Positions 59,101-64,000 of a DNA stretch of 64,000 nt are shown here, piece after piece. The notes under the pieces are model-generated. The model ran no database searches. It had not been told where the DNA came from and saw nothing but the letters and a program-made list of their open reading frames with translations. Position 1 is the stretch's first letter; the number at the start of each line of letters is the position of its first letter. Source of the stretch: Catenulispora sp. GP43. Lineage in GTDB: Bacteria > Actinomycetota > Actinomycetes > Streptomycetales > Catenulisporaceae. The translations under genes and the position numbers were made by a program. Where the stretch lies: the NCBI RefSeq assembly GCF_041260665.1, contig NZ_JBGCCT010000020.1, forward strand, positions 1 to 64,000, written 5' to 3'.

Positions 59101-60619
59101 GGCCGTCGAGCTGGCCCAGAACCACCCGACCCAGGTCGTCCACCCGCACGCCAAGCCGCTGTCCGACAACCCGGCCACCCGGGCCGGGCAGATCAGGGAT
59201 CTGGGCACCACCCCGCCGCCGGACGGCCAGCCGCACCGGGTCGTCGCCGACCTGAACGGCGCCGCCACGCCCGACGACCACCTGCGGGCCGCGCGCGACC
59301 TGGCCATCAGCTCCGGCCGGCCGGTGGACCTGACCCTGGTGCACTACCAGGGCGGCGACGCCCACCACCTGGAACACCACGTCTTCGACCCGGCCGACCC
59401 CGGCCACCAGGGCGCCGTCGACGCCGCCGCGCACCAGCGCACCCTGGACGCCCAGCAGCCCGCCCGGCAGCAAGCGCTGCGCGACCAGCAGCAAGCCCAG
59501 CAGGACACGCAGCTGCGCAACGCGCCGACCCTGCAGGAAGGCCGCGACGCCGACCAGGCGCTGCAAAACCACCGCACGCAGTACCCCGGTGACCTCGACC
59601 AGCACGTCACAGACCTCGACCAGGCCCATCAGCAGGCTGTGCAGGACCTGAACCGGGACACGGCGAACCGGGCGAACCAGGATCCACCCCAGCCGCCGGA
59701 CCCGGCGCTGGTCCAGGCCGAACAGGACGCCCGGGGCCGGCTCGACCAGGCCCAGCGCATCGCCGACGAGCGCGCGGTACTGGAAGGCGACGTCGTCAGG
59801 ATCGCCCCGGCCGTGGACGCCGCGAACCGGGAGAACCAGGCCGCCCAGGGCCGGGTCGACGCGGCCCAGACCAGCCTCGACGAGATCCCGGCGGCCGCCG
59901 CCCAGGCCGCGACCAGCCATGCCGGCTCGACCGGCGCCGCCCACACCACCGGCACCGACCAGACCGCCACCGCCGAACACCGCAACGACCTGTCCGGCAG
60001 CGCCACGCCGCAGGCCGCGGTGCAGGCGGCCTGGCAACCCACCCCCTCGGGCTTCGCGGTGCCGCACAACACCACCGACCTGGCCAACGCCATGCGACGG
60101 CCGCAGCAGCACGAGACCCTGACCGTCTCGATCGGCGCCCCGCCGAACGCGGCCGGCGACTACTCGATCCGAGGCGCCGCCGCCACGCGCGACGAGATGG
60201 CCGCGGCCGTCATCGAGCAACTGGCCGCCTCCCCGGACCCGATACCGCGCCGCATCTTCATCGAGGGCGACGACAGCGCGGCGCTGGCGCGGGCGATCAG
60301 CGCCGAGAACCAGCGCCGGACCGCCGCCAACCAGGCCCTGCCGGCCGGCGGCGCCCCGGCCGCGGTGCTGCCGCCGGTCGATGTGATCGGCGTGCGCGGC
60401 ACGGTCGCGCAGCTGACCGACAGCGGCACCTGGACCGGCTGGATCACCGGCCTCGGCGACCGCTTCCTGCACCAGGGGGCGAACAACCCGGGACTGGTGG
60501 TCTACCGCGACGGGCGGCCCGTCCGGCTGGCGCCCTACCCGGACCTCGCCTCGCTGCTGGCCGCGCTCGACGCGCCGCCGAAGCTGCCGCGCCGCCCCTG
60601 GATCGGAGGACGACCGTGA
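50183..60619 (+). CDS. Giant CpnT-like T7SS protein with caspase-like module (3478 aa)
   Basis: Residues ~1-280 match the N-terminal domain of CpnT-like proteins (PPELNWVVEIAAGQSWPQGD; WXG-like helices, then hydrophobic segments). A poly-Gly run (near 308-320) and a Pro/Glu/Thr-rich linker (to ~520) follow. Residues ~530-690 are a caspase-like cysteine peptidase module: VTVAAHGDSGSV has His near 594, LRLIICDTG has Cys near 635, then VWTSHDGVAM. The next ~2400 residues hold several beta-rich modules with repeated layout. Residues ~3070-3260 are a Gln/Ala-rich coiled region, and ~3300-3450 resemble a degenerate second copy of the peptidase module without His or Cys. It has the look of a polymorphic toxin or surface adhesin, with autoprocessing likely. 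GTG start overlapping the previous stop. Confidence 0.85.
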   Translation: MSIEIPPELNWVVEIAAGQSWPQGDEDQLNEQGDVWYNARDQLSSVNAQIAPMADGLSDGLSGPAAEQFGSFVKQLNDTMPLLVDTTGQLGAMSKDTAVQVQYSKLMILAQLMWMAEQIIEWSSTIWGLAVVPEIEAVGRLVIQQIAKRFAMSVISATAIQTGMDVLVQAFQMFILKDRDHWDTSSTIGAVEMGALAGGVGGALHEVAHVIAPDLTKDLGGKLMLAGITGVTVAGISNGAFGGSQDLGLAFASGAAGSLFAGRGGRGGKEPPKEPAIDTSALAKLAALAHEMKEPGPEGGVDNRPPDGGGGGGGGGGGRERGSGGSGDGLPGFESGPVNKTTEPPEHGAPVEPEPVDREVPEPVEPQPVDREEVPEPVVVPEPVVRGDEPLPDSEVRQEAEVPLPEPEVRQQSEESPVPEVRQQSQEPPASEIRQQQQVAQPPAPETHQQPPATTQHQTNTPATNTPATSHEPPVTNTPVTNAPITSHVAPVVHTTEPAPLPVSTNRSGAPSSYRFPPPAADPHTWTSRPESAPQRIDTFYDANHAASFLSHFGAGHGSTLHLQDESASGAADQARAARALIPDANGRVTVAAHGDSGSVTVGGHELGPKAFAQLIRQHPDFEQIQQSGLRLIICDTGAVPAGGGHAYAQEVATELGIHVAAPDNKVWTSHDGVAMVAAPDPLRPGFPKYGSQGTFHDFAPAPDHAPAIERTSEPTGQVPEPVRNAPPAVNRISEPEPQPVNHSVAEPGPQLQTGAAPQPQPSDHQTTEPAPQRQPTDHLTTEPAPANRQAPPPATHQPQTLPDTTHLPAEAALTDSADHPRWQSDVVQWSPPYAPRDANNVDPLVPWYNRPGAPGGTHALGDMSVVTTDRPHDPAAQSHTLLENIKTARLTNAAGADTGAVGNHITPRLARDFEHEVAKALETTDPREWEKHLRSGITVGDGDTVLRARFRLTGGAEAPAARDPDPVLREFLSKYGDIAQDQTDVVETNRGMGFLAEYMKTFSSKLTSLTIMVRPSASTSSKTMHSLAHEVQLGSRATNGARVGVTHQVRIEVEAHTADGRTAAATHDVTGKDITAAYPAAYGAGTPDGAHVITATDPKAMERYDYTLGALDTKPLEDAYLKALIGPGKVAPHRAAEVVHGAAEEVLDEKSFRDRAQAAFTDSLPANFVRTKGFAGYTGLKAELVSVERVGNTTDGGIRNDIAETVTVKHTTEHGQGVGIRVGPEFGFVEGVTATVDAFSGGMSSKHGVGTQVQGQAKTAVTHDGDKIRYKAVFRVTGRVDADRRIQSDFSRSPSVVNFHSDVVGELMVPSHQSAAFERDIARPATAPPVPRREAVTPDGARRAMNRTGGVPTRTPGLDKITAVNHPKTYQKLLKLNAAMQSRPSPFPHDGLRDGNDNRALYQHLRTSGGQAAVHVRPGHTFTEAELRQIHTLQNGHGVRVFEVPADPHGQPRELTVTHNPPPAPLPDGSVPLGPHLPRYTTGWADSDHAAAFSQPRGYHLDGHGVTDGWSDKGFSQPNPSRLTPPPARVAPPVENIHTVADLVGARGTPPEAAPRDVGLVAPARPGGALRTSLNTVRTEAQLTVTDLPSEHDILGHQHLPDEGYVVNPAGHVVWGWRDGGPHTWGADDAGSHGALVDLTRQAGRTGLQLVVPRGSRFETDLRNAATALRPADWHGDQQALNDRKDLQNRISAARENDGAGLDHLPNDDLLKMLVSDRSVRIVDEHGIASHDLNTRETVREVAQVDDAGNQIGRHTEVVSDKYVDTSLKLGEERAIRTSDGAPLRTVTWKDDGTQTPYVRRAVHESDPQKETPELVAGVGLGSAAVKEMPRSEQIHATARGLITDLSSNYKGMRRGLASTDPKATARHDNHPARLRYRADKQLQLALGTPKLRGARGRGFDAGHQEEITYRGRKYQISVEQVMLNRPHGDIPSEADVAIDHQTKGTRGGGASTTRSWTVGTGGGIAGRVELPHGGAIDIGDFSGGVSGGRTHAESDGTASKNYSRLRAPKGEAFRPEYGARYQVTVTETKSLFGFTSRRTVSRVIEGDGATVPALVPKVLRPTPEHAGTAEYTQAHKAVAANIGRTSVLTRAEYQDLKNHPDVIDFGKSGTDGLHATFAGLDKAVRSSAGFVISQARAQHPEIPASAWKHPTYVGEVERALSEGFLRSNQPRLLGDSGIPIPLPKEFHWGPGLPNYERSFTVKGFFLRADPAAGHEATDAANESYAEHDLKQTDNKTTHLNYKVSGAIGGAYRHNVEDPAAAGGKDEPAPDHSGSDSGNGQPVSTTKRGVADQIGASIGVEASGTIKSHTDSTTKGSIDVSLLTENTGQHFGRAHLVLEVTSNRQPVDAGMINGFLGKHLRKSAYDATPQSHHLLIEHAAELSMSTTLHHDVSTLHGDPGANPPVPPQHTHLDPPAKAAQPLHLTRYGAAMAAGYSTHLDDHAAVFEESGPKHPGGAETLPAGGGILGAIKHGLKTTGSVGDEHLTDASDIWRSISHKYDPGELKTHPDDMFDTGVTHRSEFPGPAGSTTQVTVRITADRIDTDHVRSRDRGAVTFGGQSLKQHGSSKNSAHDFSVTGKVEGQFTKDGHSGGQTDLGIKWSTGVEKSTGTQAVIRDIRRTAAAVRPKGGDTPARVDNETEQQKKDREDRTPTSGEGEEFAHKLSMKIEIYVGHEIPEPLARFPNTSVSRTPPTPVVTLRTAPGSHITMRNVVPRHFAETGPPPAAGPGPAPAPRRPAVRAAGPADRTKPSTLDHELAEHLQGLSFPDLGHVAAWAPAVTLPRAKATPYMDGSGAGLGGTPAPPHLGRYAPHNDLGVRLNTSLANRNVRDNSGELFRGDFGLPSPHGEPAKLGVQAEGVIRPIGDPAKYNGMTFTERADEPTFSESKGSGWSTDLSMGGKTNDGAGVPGGDADRRRGVETAANIGDYVEYNRMYAGNSHIYGGKASYVLTGPHDWSMKIDSTKDFEGLLPEGWAVELAQNHPTQVVHPHAKPLSDNPATRAGQIRDLGTTPPPDGQPHRVVADLNGAATPDDHLRAARDLAISSGRPVDLTLVHYQGGDAHHLEHHVFDPADPGHQGAVDAAAHQRTLDAQQPARQQALRDQQQAQQDTQLRNAPTLQEGRDADQALQNHRTQYPGDLDQHVTDLDQAHQQAVQDLNRDTANRANQDPPQPPDPALVQAEQDARGRLDQAQRIADERAVLEGDVVRIAPAVDAANRENQAAQGRVDAAQTSLDEIPAAAAQAATSHAGSTGAAHTTGTDQTATAEHRNDLSGSATPQAAVQAAWQPTPSGFAVPHNTTDLANAMRRPQQHETLTVSIGAPPNAAGDYSIRGAAATRDEMAAAVIEQLAASPDPIPRRIFIEGDDSAALARAISAENQRRTAANQALPAGGAPAAVLPPVDVIGVRGTVAQLTDSGTWTGWITGLGDRFLHQGANNPGLVVYRDGRPVRLAPYPDLASLLAALDAPPKLPRRPWIGGRP

Positions 60620-61722
60620 CCGACATCGAGGTCACCACCTTGACCGACGCCTGTCACAGCATGCTGCTGCGGTTGGCCGGACGCGTCCCGGACGGCCTGC
60701 TGAGCCAGAGCCGCGCCTGGCTCGCGGCGCTGGAACCGGAGCGGATGGCCGGCGCCGTCGCCTCGCACGCCGCCGCGTCCCGCCTGATGCTGGCCGCCGA
60801 GGACGCCGGGCTGCTCGGCTGGATCCTCACCGGCGCCGGGATGGACGCCGCCGTGGTGGCGCGGATTCCGGTCCAGACCGGGACCGACCCGGCCGAGGGG
60901 ATCGTCGCCCACGTCTTCACACCCGCCGCGCCCGTGGTGATGGCGGCGCGCGGGGAGGACTTCGGGTCCTGCCTGGACCTGACCGAGGGCCCGCTGGAGA
61001 ACGTGTCCGCCGACCTGGCCGACGAGCTGGACCGCGCCGCCGTCGCCGCGGCGGCCGGACTGCCTGGTGCTGCCGCCTTGTGGCGCACCTGGCGCGCGCC
61101 GTCCGACGGCTCCCCGTGGCCGCCGCCGCGCCGGGTCTTCCTGCTGGCCCTGAACCCGCAGGCAGAGCCCTTCGAAGCCGGGGCCGCACTGCACGTTGCC
61201 CTGGCTGCGCACGGAGAGGCCGACCCCCAGGTCGAGGCCTTCGCCCTGGACGAGGACCTCCCGGCCTACCAACGCTCGGCGCGCGCCCGCTCGGCTCTGC
61301 TGTGGACCCCGGGCCCGGGCCGCCCCGAGCCGGTCCGCCTCGCACCGGTCTACGACGGGGTCACCGGCGACGGCACGCCCCTGTTCGACCTGGACCGCCC
61401 GCGCCTGACCGCGCCCGACTGCGACCCGATCGCGGCGGCGCTGGACGGCGGCAGCGTGCTGATGTCCACCACGGCGCGCCTGGACGACGTCCTGGACCCG
61501 GCCGACGGCCGCGGCCGGGTGCCGGCGGGCTTCCGGACCGACGGATGGTGGGTCTGGAGCGAGGCCGTCGCGTACTACCTCCGTGCCCACGGCGTCGCGC
61601 CGGTGGCCGCACTGCTCGGCCATCTGGACCGCCGGCGGACGGAGCCGCCGGCCTCGCCGGACGCCGTCGCCTTGTTCCGCGCCACCGCCGCCTTGACCCG
61701 CCCGCCTGACAGGAGCCTGTGA
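60616..61722 (+). CDS. Hypothetical protein coupled to the giant gene
   Basis: A 368-residue acidic cytoplasmic protein without signal or membrane helices, starting at a GTG overlapping the giant's stop (GTGA). The sequence (LTDACHSMLLRLAGRVPDGL; WILTGAGMDAAVVARIPVQT; GWWVWSEAVAYYLRAHGVAP) matches no family I know. Its position directly after a toxin-like gene, with translational coupling, is where immunity proteins or dedicated chaperones sit; both are inference. Its ATGs overlap in turn with the next gene (TGATG). Confidence 0.68.
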   Translation: MTDIEVTTLTDACHSMLLRLAGRVPDGLLSQSRAWLAALEPERMAGAVASHAAASRLMLAAEDAGLLGWILTGAGMDAAVVARIPVQTGTDPAEGIVAHVFTPAAPVVMAARGEDFGSCLDLTEGPLENVSADLADELDRAAVAAAAGLPGAAALWRTWRAPSDGSPWPPPRRVFLLALNPQAEPFEAGAALHVALAAHGEADPQVEAFALDEDLPAYQRSARARSALLWTPGPGRPEPVRLAPVYDGVTGDGTPLFDLDRPRLTAPDCDPIAAALDGGSVLMSTTARLDDVLDPADGRGRVPAGFRTDGWWVWSEAVAYYLRAHGVAPVAALLGHLDRRRTEPPASPDAVALFRATAALTRPPDRSL

Positions 61723-63164
61723 TGGAAGCCCAAGCCGGTACCGACACCGGGGCTGACCCCGAATCCATAGATTCTGTGTTGCGGCGCGTGGAGGAAGCCC
61801 GCGCCGCAGGACATCCGGCGCTGGTGCTGTCCGGGCTGGGCCTGCGCGACCTGCCGGACGAGCTGCGCACCCTCACCGGTCTGCGCGAGCTCGACCTGTC
61901 GGACAACGAGCTGACCGGGCTGCCGCCGTGGATCGCCACGTTCCCGGACCTGCGGGTGCTGGACCTGCGGCGCAACCACCTGGTGGAGGTGCCCTGGCAG
62001 CTCGGGACGCTGGAGCTGACCGACTTGGCTCTGGAAGGCAATCCGCACCTGCTGCTGCCCGCCCCCGAGACGGTCGCCCAGGGGACGGCGGCGGTGCTCG
62101 CGGATCTGCGGGCTTCCGCCCCGCTTCGGGAGGGCGAGAGCGCGGGTCCTGCGCCGGAGGCCGTCCTGGTGCTTCCGGGCGGTGAGGCCCCTGATGACGC
62201 CGAGCCCGCGGATCAGGGTTCGGATACCGCTCCGAGTGCCGCTCCGAGCCCCTTCTCGGGCAACGTCTCCCGCGTCGCCGCCGTCGGCGGCGCGGCAGTC
62301 CTGCTGCTGGCCGCGGTCGGTGTGGCGGCCGCGGTCGGCAGCGGGGGATCGGGCTCTCACGCCGCGGCCCAGGGGTCGCCGGCCGGGCCCGGGGGCGGTT
62401 CCACGTCGGGGGCGTCGGGGGCGGCGGCGGGTCTGGCGGCGGAGGGGCTCGCGGGCGCGTCGAGCGGGTCCACGTCCTCCGCGGTGGTCACCGTCACCAC
62501 CACCAGTGGTGCGCCGGCCGCGGCCAAGCCGCCGGTGGTGGTGACCGTGACCGCCACCTCCACCGCCATGGCCGCCGCCCCGCCCGCGCCGGTGGTCGTG
62601 ACGACGCGGCTGCCCGGCACTCCGAACCCCACGACCACGGCCGTGCGCGTGGTCGTCACCAAGACCGTCGCCCCGGCCGTCACCAAGAGCAAGGCCGCCC
62701 CGCCGCCGGCCACCAGCAGCGCGGTCGTCCAGGCACCGGTGAAGCCGCCGACCGGCCCGGTGGCCATCTCGCTCGCGAACGCCACCGGCCAGATGACCGG
62801 GATCGGCGGGATGTGCGTGGACGACTACGCGTCCAACACCGCGGACTACAGCGAGGTCGACCTGTGGGACTGCAACGGCACCGGCGCGCAGTCCTGGTCG
62901 TGGGTCGAGGCCGGGTCCACGTTGCACGTGCTGGGGCTGTGCCTGGACGTGCAGGGCTCCGGCAAGAGCGACGGGACGACGGTCGACCTCTACCACTGCA
63001 ACGGCACCGGCGCGCAGGTGTTCATCCCGCGCTCGGACGGGAGCCTGTTCAACCCGAATTCCGGCAAGTGCCTGGACGACCCGCAGGGGTCGACGAACCG
63101 GGGGACCGCGCTGGAGATCTGGGACTGCAACGGCGGGACCAACCAGCGGTGGCAGCTGCCGTGA
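61722..63164 (+). CDS. LRR - transmembrane - ricin-B lectin protein
   Basis: A 481-residue protein in three parts. The cytoplasmic N terminus (~1-125) has leucine-rich repeats (LPDELRTLTGLRELDLSDNE; LTGLPPWIATFPDLRVLDLR). One transmembrane helix follows (~183-207, VAAVGGAAVLLLAAVGVAAAV). After a Ser/Thr/Val/Ala-rich spacer rich in VVTVT units comes a C-terminal ricin-type beta-trefoil lectin (~345-481) with CVDDYASN, LWDCNGTGAQSW, LYHCNGTGAQ and IWDCNGGTNQRW, all carbohydrate-binding QxW-type repeats. It probably displays the lectin outside and the LRR inside, and is the last gene of the toxin unit. Confidence 0.88.
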   Translation: MEAQAGTDTGADPESIDSVLRRVEEARAAGHPALVLSGLGLRDLPDELRTLTGLRELDLSDNELTGLPPWIATFPDLRVLDLRRNHLVEVPWQLGTLELTDLALEGNPHLLLPAPETVAQGTAAVLADLRASAPLREGESAGPAPEAVLVLPGGEAPDDAEPADQGSDTAPSAAPSPFSGNVSRVAAVGGAAVLLLAAVGVAAAVGSGGSGSHAAAQGSPAGPGGGSTSGASGAAAGLAAEGLAGASSGSTSSAVVTVTTTSGAPAAAKPPVVVTVTATSTAMAAAPPAPVVVTTRLPGTPNPTTTAVRVVVTKTVAPAVTKSKAAPPPATSSAVVQAPVKPPTGPVAISLANATGQMTGIGGMCVDDYASNTADYSEVDLWDCNGTGAQSWSWVEAGSTLHVLGLCLDVQGSGKSDGTTVDLYHCNGTGAQVFIPRSDGSLFNPNSGKCLDDPQGSTNRGTALEIWDCNGGTNQRWQLP

Positions 63165-63171
63165 CGCTGTG

Positions 63172-63203
63172 CGCCGGTCCGCAGGTCAGCCCGCGGACCG
63201 GCG
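63172..63203. terminator. Bidirectional hairpin between convergent genes
   Basis: CGCCGGTCCGC (63172-63182) pairs perfectly with GCGGACCGGCG (63193-63203) across a 10-base loop. It lies between the lectin stop (63164) and the convergent WXG gene's stop (63219), where it can end transcripts from both sides. Confidence 0.68.
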
Positions 63204-63218
63204 GAAGCCGTTGCCGTG

Positions 63219-63938
63219 TCAGGTAGTCGCGGACCGGTCGCGCAGGGTCGGCCGAAGCGGCTCCTCCGGCAGGATGAGCTCCGTTGGCCGAAGCGGCTCC
63301 TCCGGCAGGGTGAACTGGGCCGGCATCAGCGGTTCCTCCGGCAGAAGCGGTTCCTCGGGCACGTCCTCCAGCTGCCGGCCGGGCAGGAATGCTTCCTCCC
63401 GGTCCAGGTGCGCGGGAAGCACTTGGGAGGAGATGAACCCTTGCGGCGTGCCTTCCACCGAGTCGCGCAGCGCCGGCAGCACCGATTCGTTCCGCAGCCG
63501 GACGACGTTCTCCTGAGCCGGCAGCACCTTGCCCTCCACCGCCATCCGCCTGGCCAGGACACCCTTCTCCGGCAGCAGCGGGGCCTCCGTGCTCCGCAAC
63601 GCGACCATCGGCTCGGCCGGCAGCGACTCAAGGCCCTGCAAGCCCTGCTGGAAGGCCGTGACGACGTCCTGCGACGTCTCGTTGGCGTCACTGTAGATCC
63701 CGGTGTGGGTGGACAGGCTCTCGGTCATGACCACCAGTTCCTGCCGGATCTGGTACAGGTCGTCCAACCAGGCCTGCAGCGCCTGCCCGAACGCCGACGC
63801 CGCCATCCCGGACCAGCTCGCCGAGAGGTTGTCCGCCTCCTCGGTCATCGCACTGTAAACCGAGTTCATCTGGTCCAGCGCCTGCTGGAAGTCCTGCTGG
63901 GCCAGCTGCATGCCCTGGACGTCGACCGAGGTCGTCAC
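63219..63938 (-). CDS. WXG100 protein with C-terminal repeat extension
   Basis: A 239-residue protein. Its first ~105 residues are a diverged copy of the WXG100 protein at 44881 (shared TSVDVQGM, QQDFQ, LSTHTG or LSSHTG, and QGLQGL), with turn SWSGMAASAFGQALQAWLDD. Residues ~105-239 are added: a Leu/Pro/Glu/Arg-rich tail ending in units such as LPEEPLLPEEPL and LPEEPLRP. The extension lies after the position of the C-terminal export signal, so it may be cargo or an envelope-spanning tail. GTG start (63938) behind GGAGG. Transcribed towards the locus from the right, so a separate promoter must lie in 63939-64000, where I see nothing definite. Confidence 0.85.
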   Translation of the reverse strand: MTTSVDVQGMQLAQQDFQQALDQMNSVYSAMTEEADNLSASWSGMAASAFGQALQAWLDDLYQIRQELVVMTESLSTHTGIYSDANETSQDVVTAFQQGLQGLESLPAEPMVALRSTEAPLLPEKGVLARRMAVEGKVLPAQENVVRLRNESVLPALRDSVEGTPQGFISSQVLPAHLDREEAFLPGRQLEDVPEEPLLPEEPLMPAQFTLPEEPLRPTELILPEEPLRPTLRDRSATT

Positions 63939-64000
63939 ACGACCCTCCGTTCCCCGGAAACTGTGTACGCCCGTCGCACCCTAGGCGCGCGCCGACGCCG

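Noticed and set aside
1-64000. tRNA, rRNA, transposase, integrase or attachment site
   Set aside because: I looked for cloverleaf-like stems, DDE or tyrosine recombinase motifs and direct-repeat borders and saw none that I could support.

Overview
The window is about 70% G+C. It has many GTG starts, many ATGA/GTGA stop-start overlaps and several leaderless-looking promoters, all typical of an actinomycete. The gene content (Esx/EccB-EccC-EccD secretion locus, SARP regulator, SpoIIE-type phosphatase, M56 and MMPL remnants, giant CpnT-like protein) fits a filamentous soil actinobacterium, possibly of the Catenulispora type. Genus cannot be proven from the sequence alone. No tRNA, rRNA, CRISPR array or insertion sequence was seen.

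Region 1 (1-9610) is metal and metalloid defence. After the start of a secreted protein cut by the left edge comes a divergent nickel/cobalt module. It consists of an NmtR-like sensor, a P1B-4 ATPase and a [2Fe-2S] ferredoxin-like protein around a 30-bp palindrome. A scar of two truncated genes follows, then an arsenic cluster: two ArsR repressors, an ArsO-like flavoprotein, an MFS transporter, an aquaglyceroporin, an ArsC reductase, and small proteins including one with four Cys-Cys-Gly motifs.

Region 2 (9611-25379) is mixed accessory DNA. It holds two unknown small genes, a peptidase E-like protein and an aminoglycoside phosphotransferase fold. A four-gene minus-strand operon (FAD oxidoreductase, membrane protein, TetR, MpaB-like oxygenase) lies behind a TetR-type palindrome. 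An MMPL transporter pseudogene follows behind three CsoR-like operators. Next come a GAF-SpoIIE-HATPase signalling protein, a hydrolase, a kinase-like protein, a DOMON-like protein and a HEAT-repeat protein, then a decayed fusion of a carboxymuconolactone decarboxylase and a TetR fragment. Short tandem repeats sit in several gaps.

Region 3 (25380-64000) is a large type VII secretion locus with its regulators. A SARP-NB-ARC-TPR regulator and three LuxR-type proteins lead into eccC, eccD and eccB. Next is a protein with an ADP-ribosyltransferase-like but apparently inactive C-terminal domain, then an EccA-type AAA+ ATPase fused to a long beta-helix, then a DUF6065-like protein. WXG100 substrates follow, with a 954-residue proline-rich WXG protein, a YbaB-like protein, and a 3478-residue CpnT-like giant protein carrying a caspase-like His/Cys module. 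The giant gene is translationally coupled to an unknown 368-residue protein and an LRR-TM-ricin-B protein. A diverged copy of the first WXG100 protein with a repeat tail lies at the right end on the opposite strand. No mycosin (MycP) or recognisable EccE is present. Genes from 30963 to 63164 are nearly all on the plus strand and tightly packed, interrupted by two strong hairpins (46239-46291 and 49332-49369), so they probably form three transcription units.
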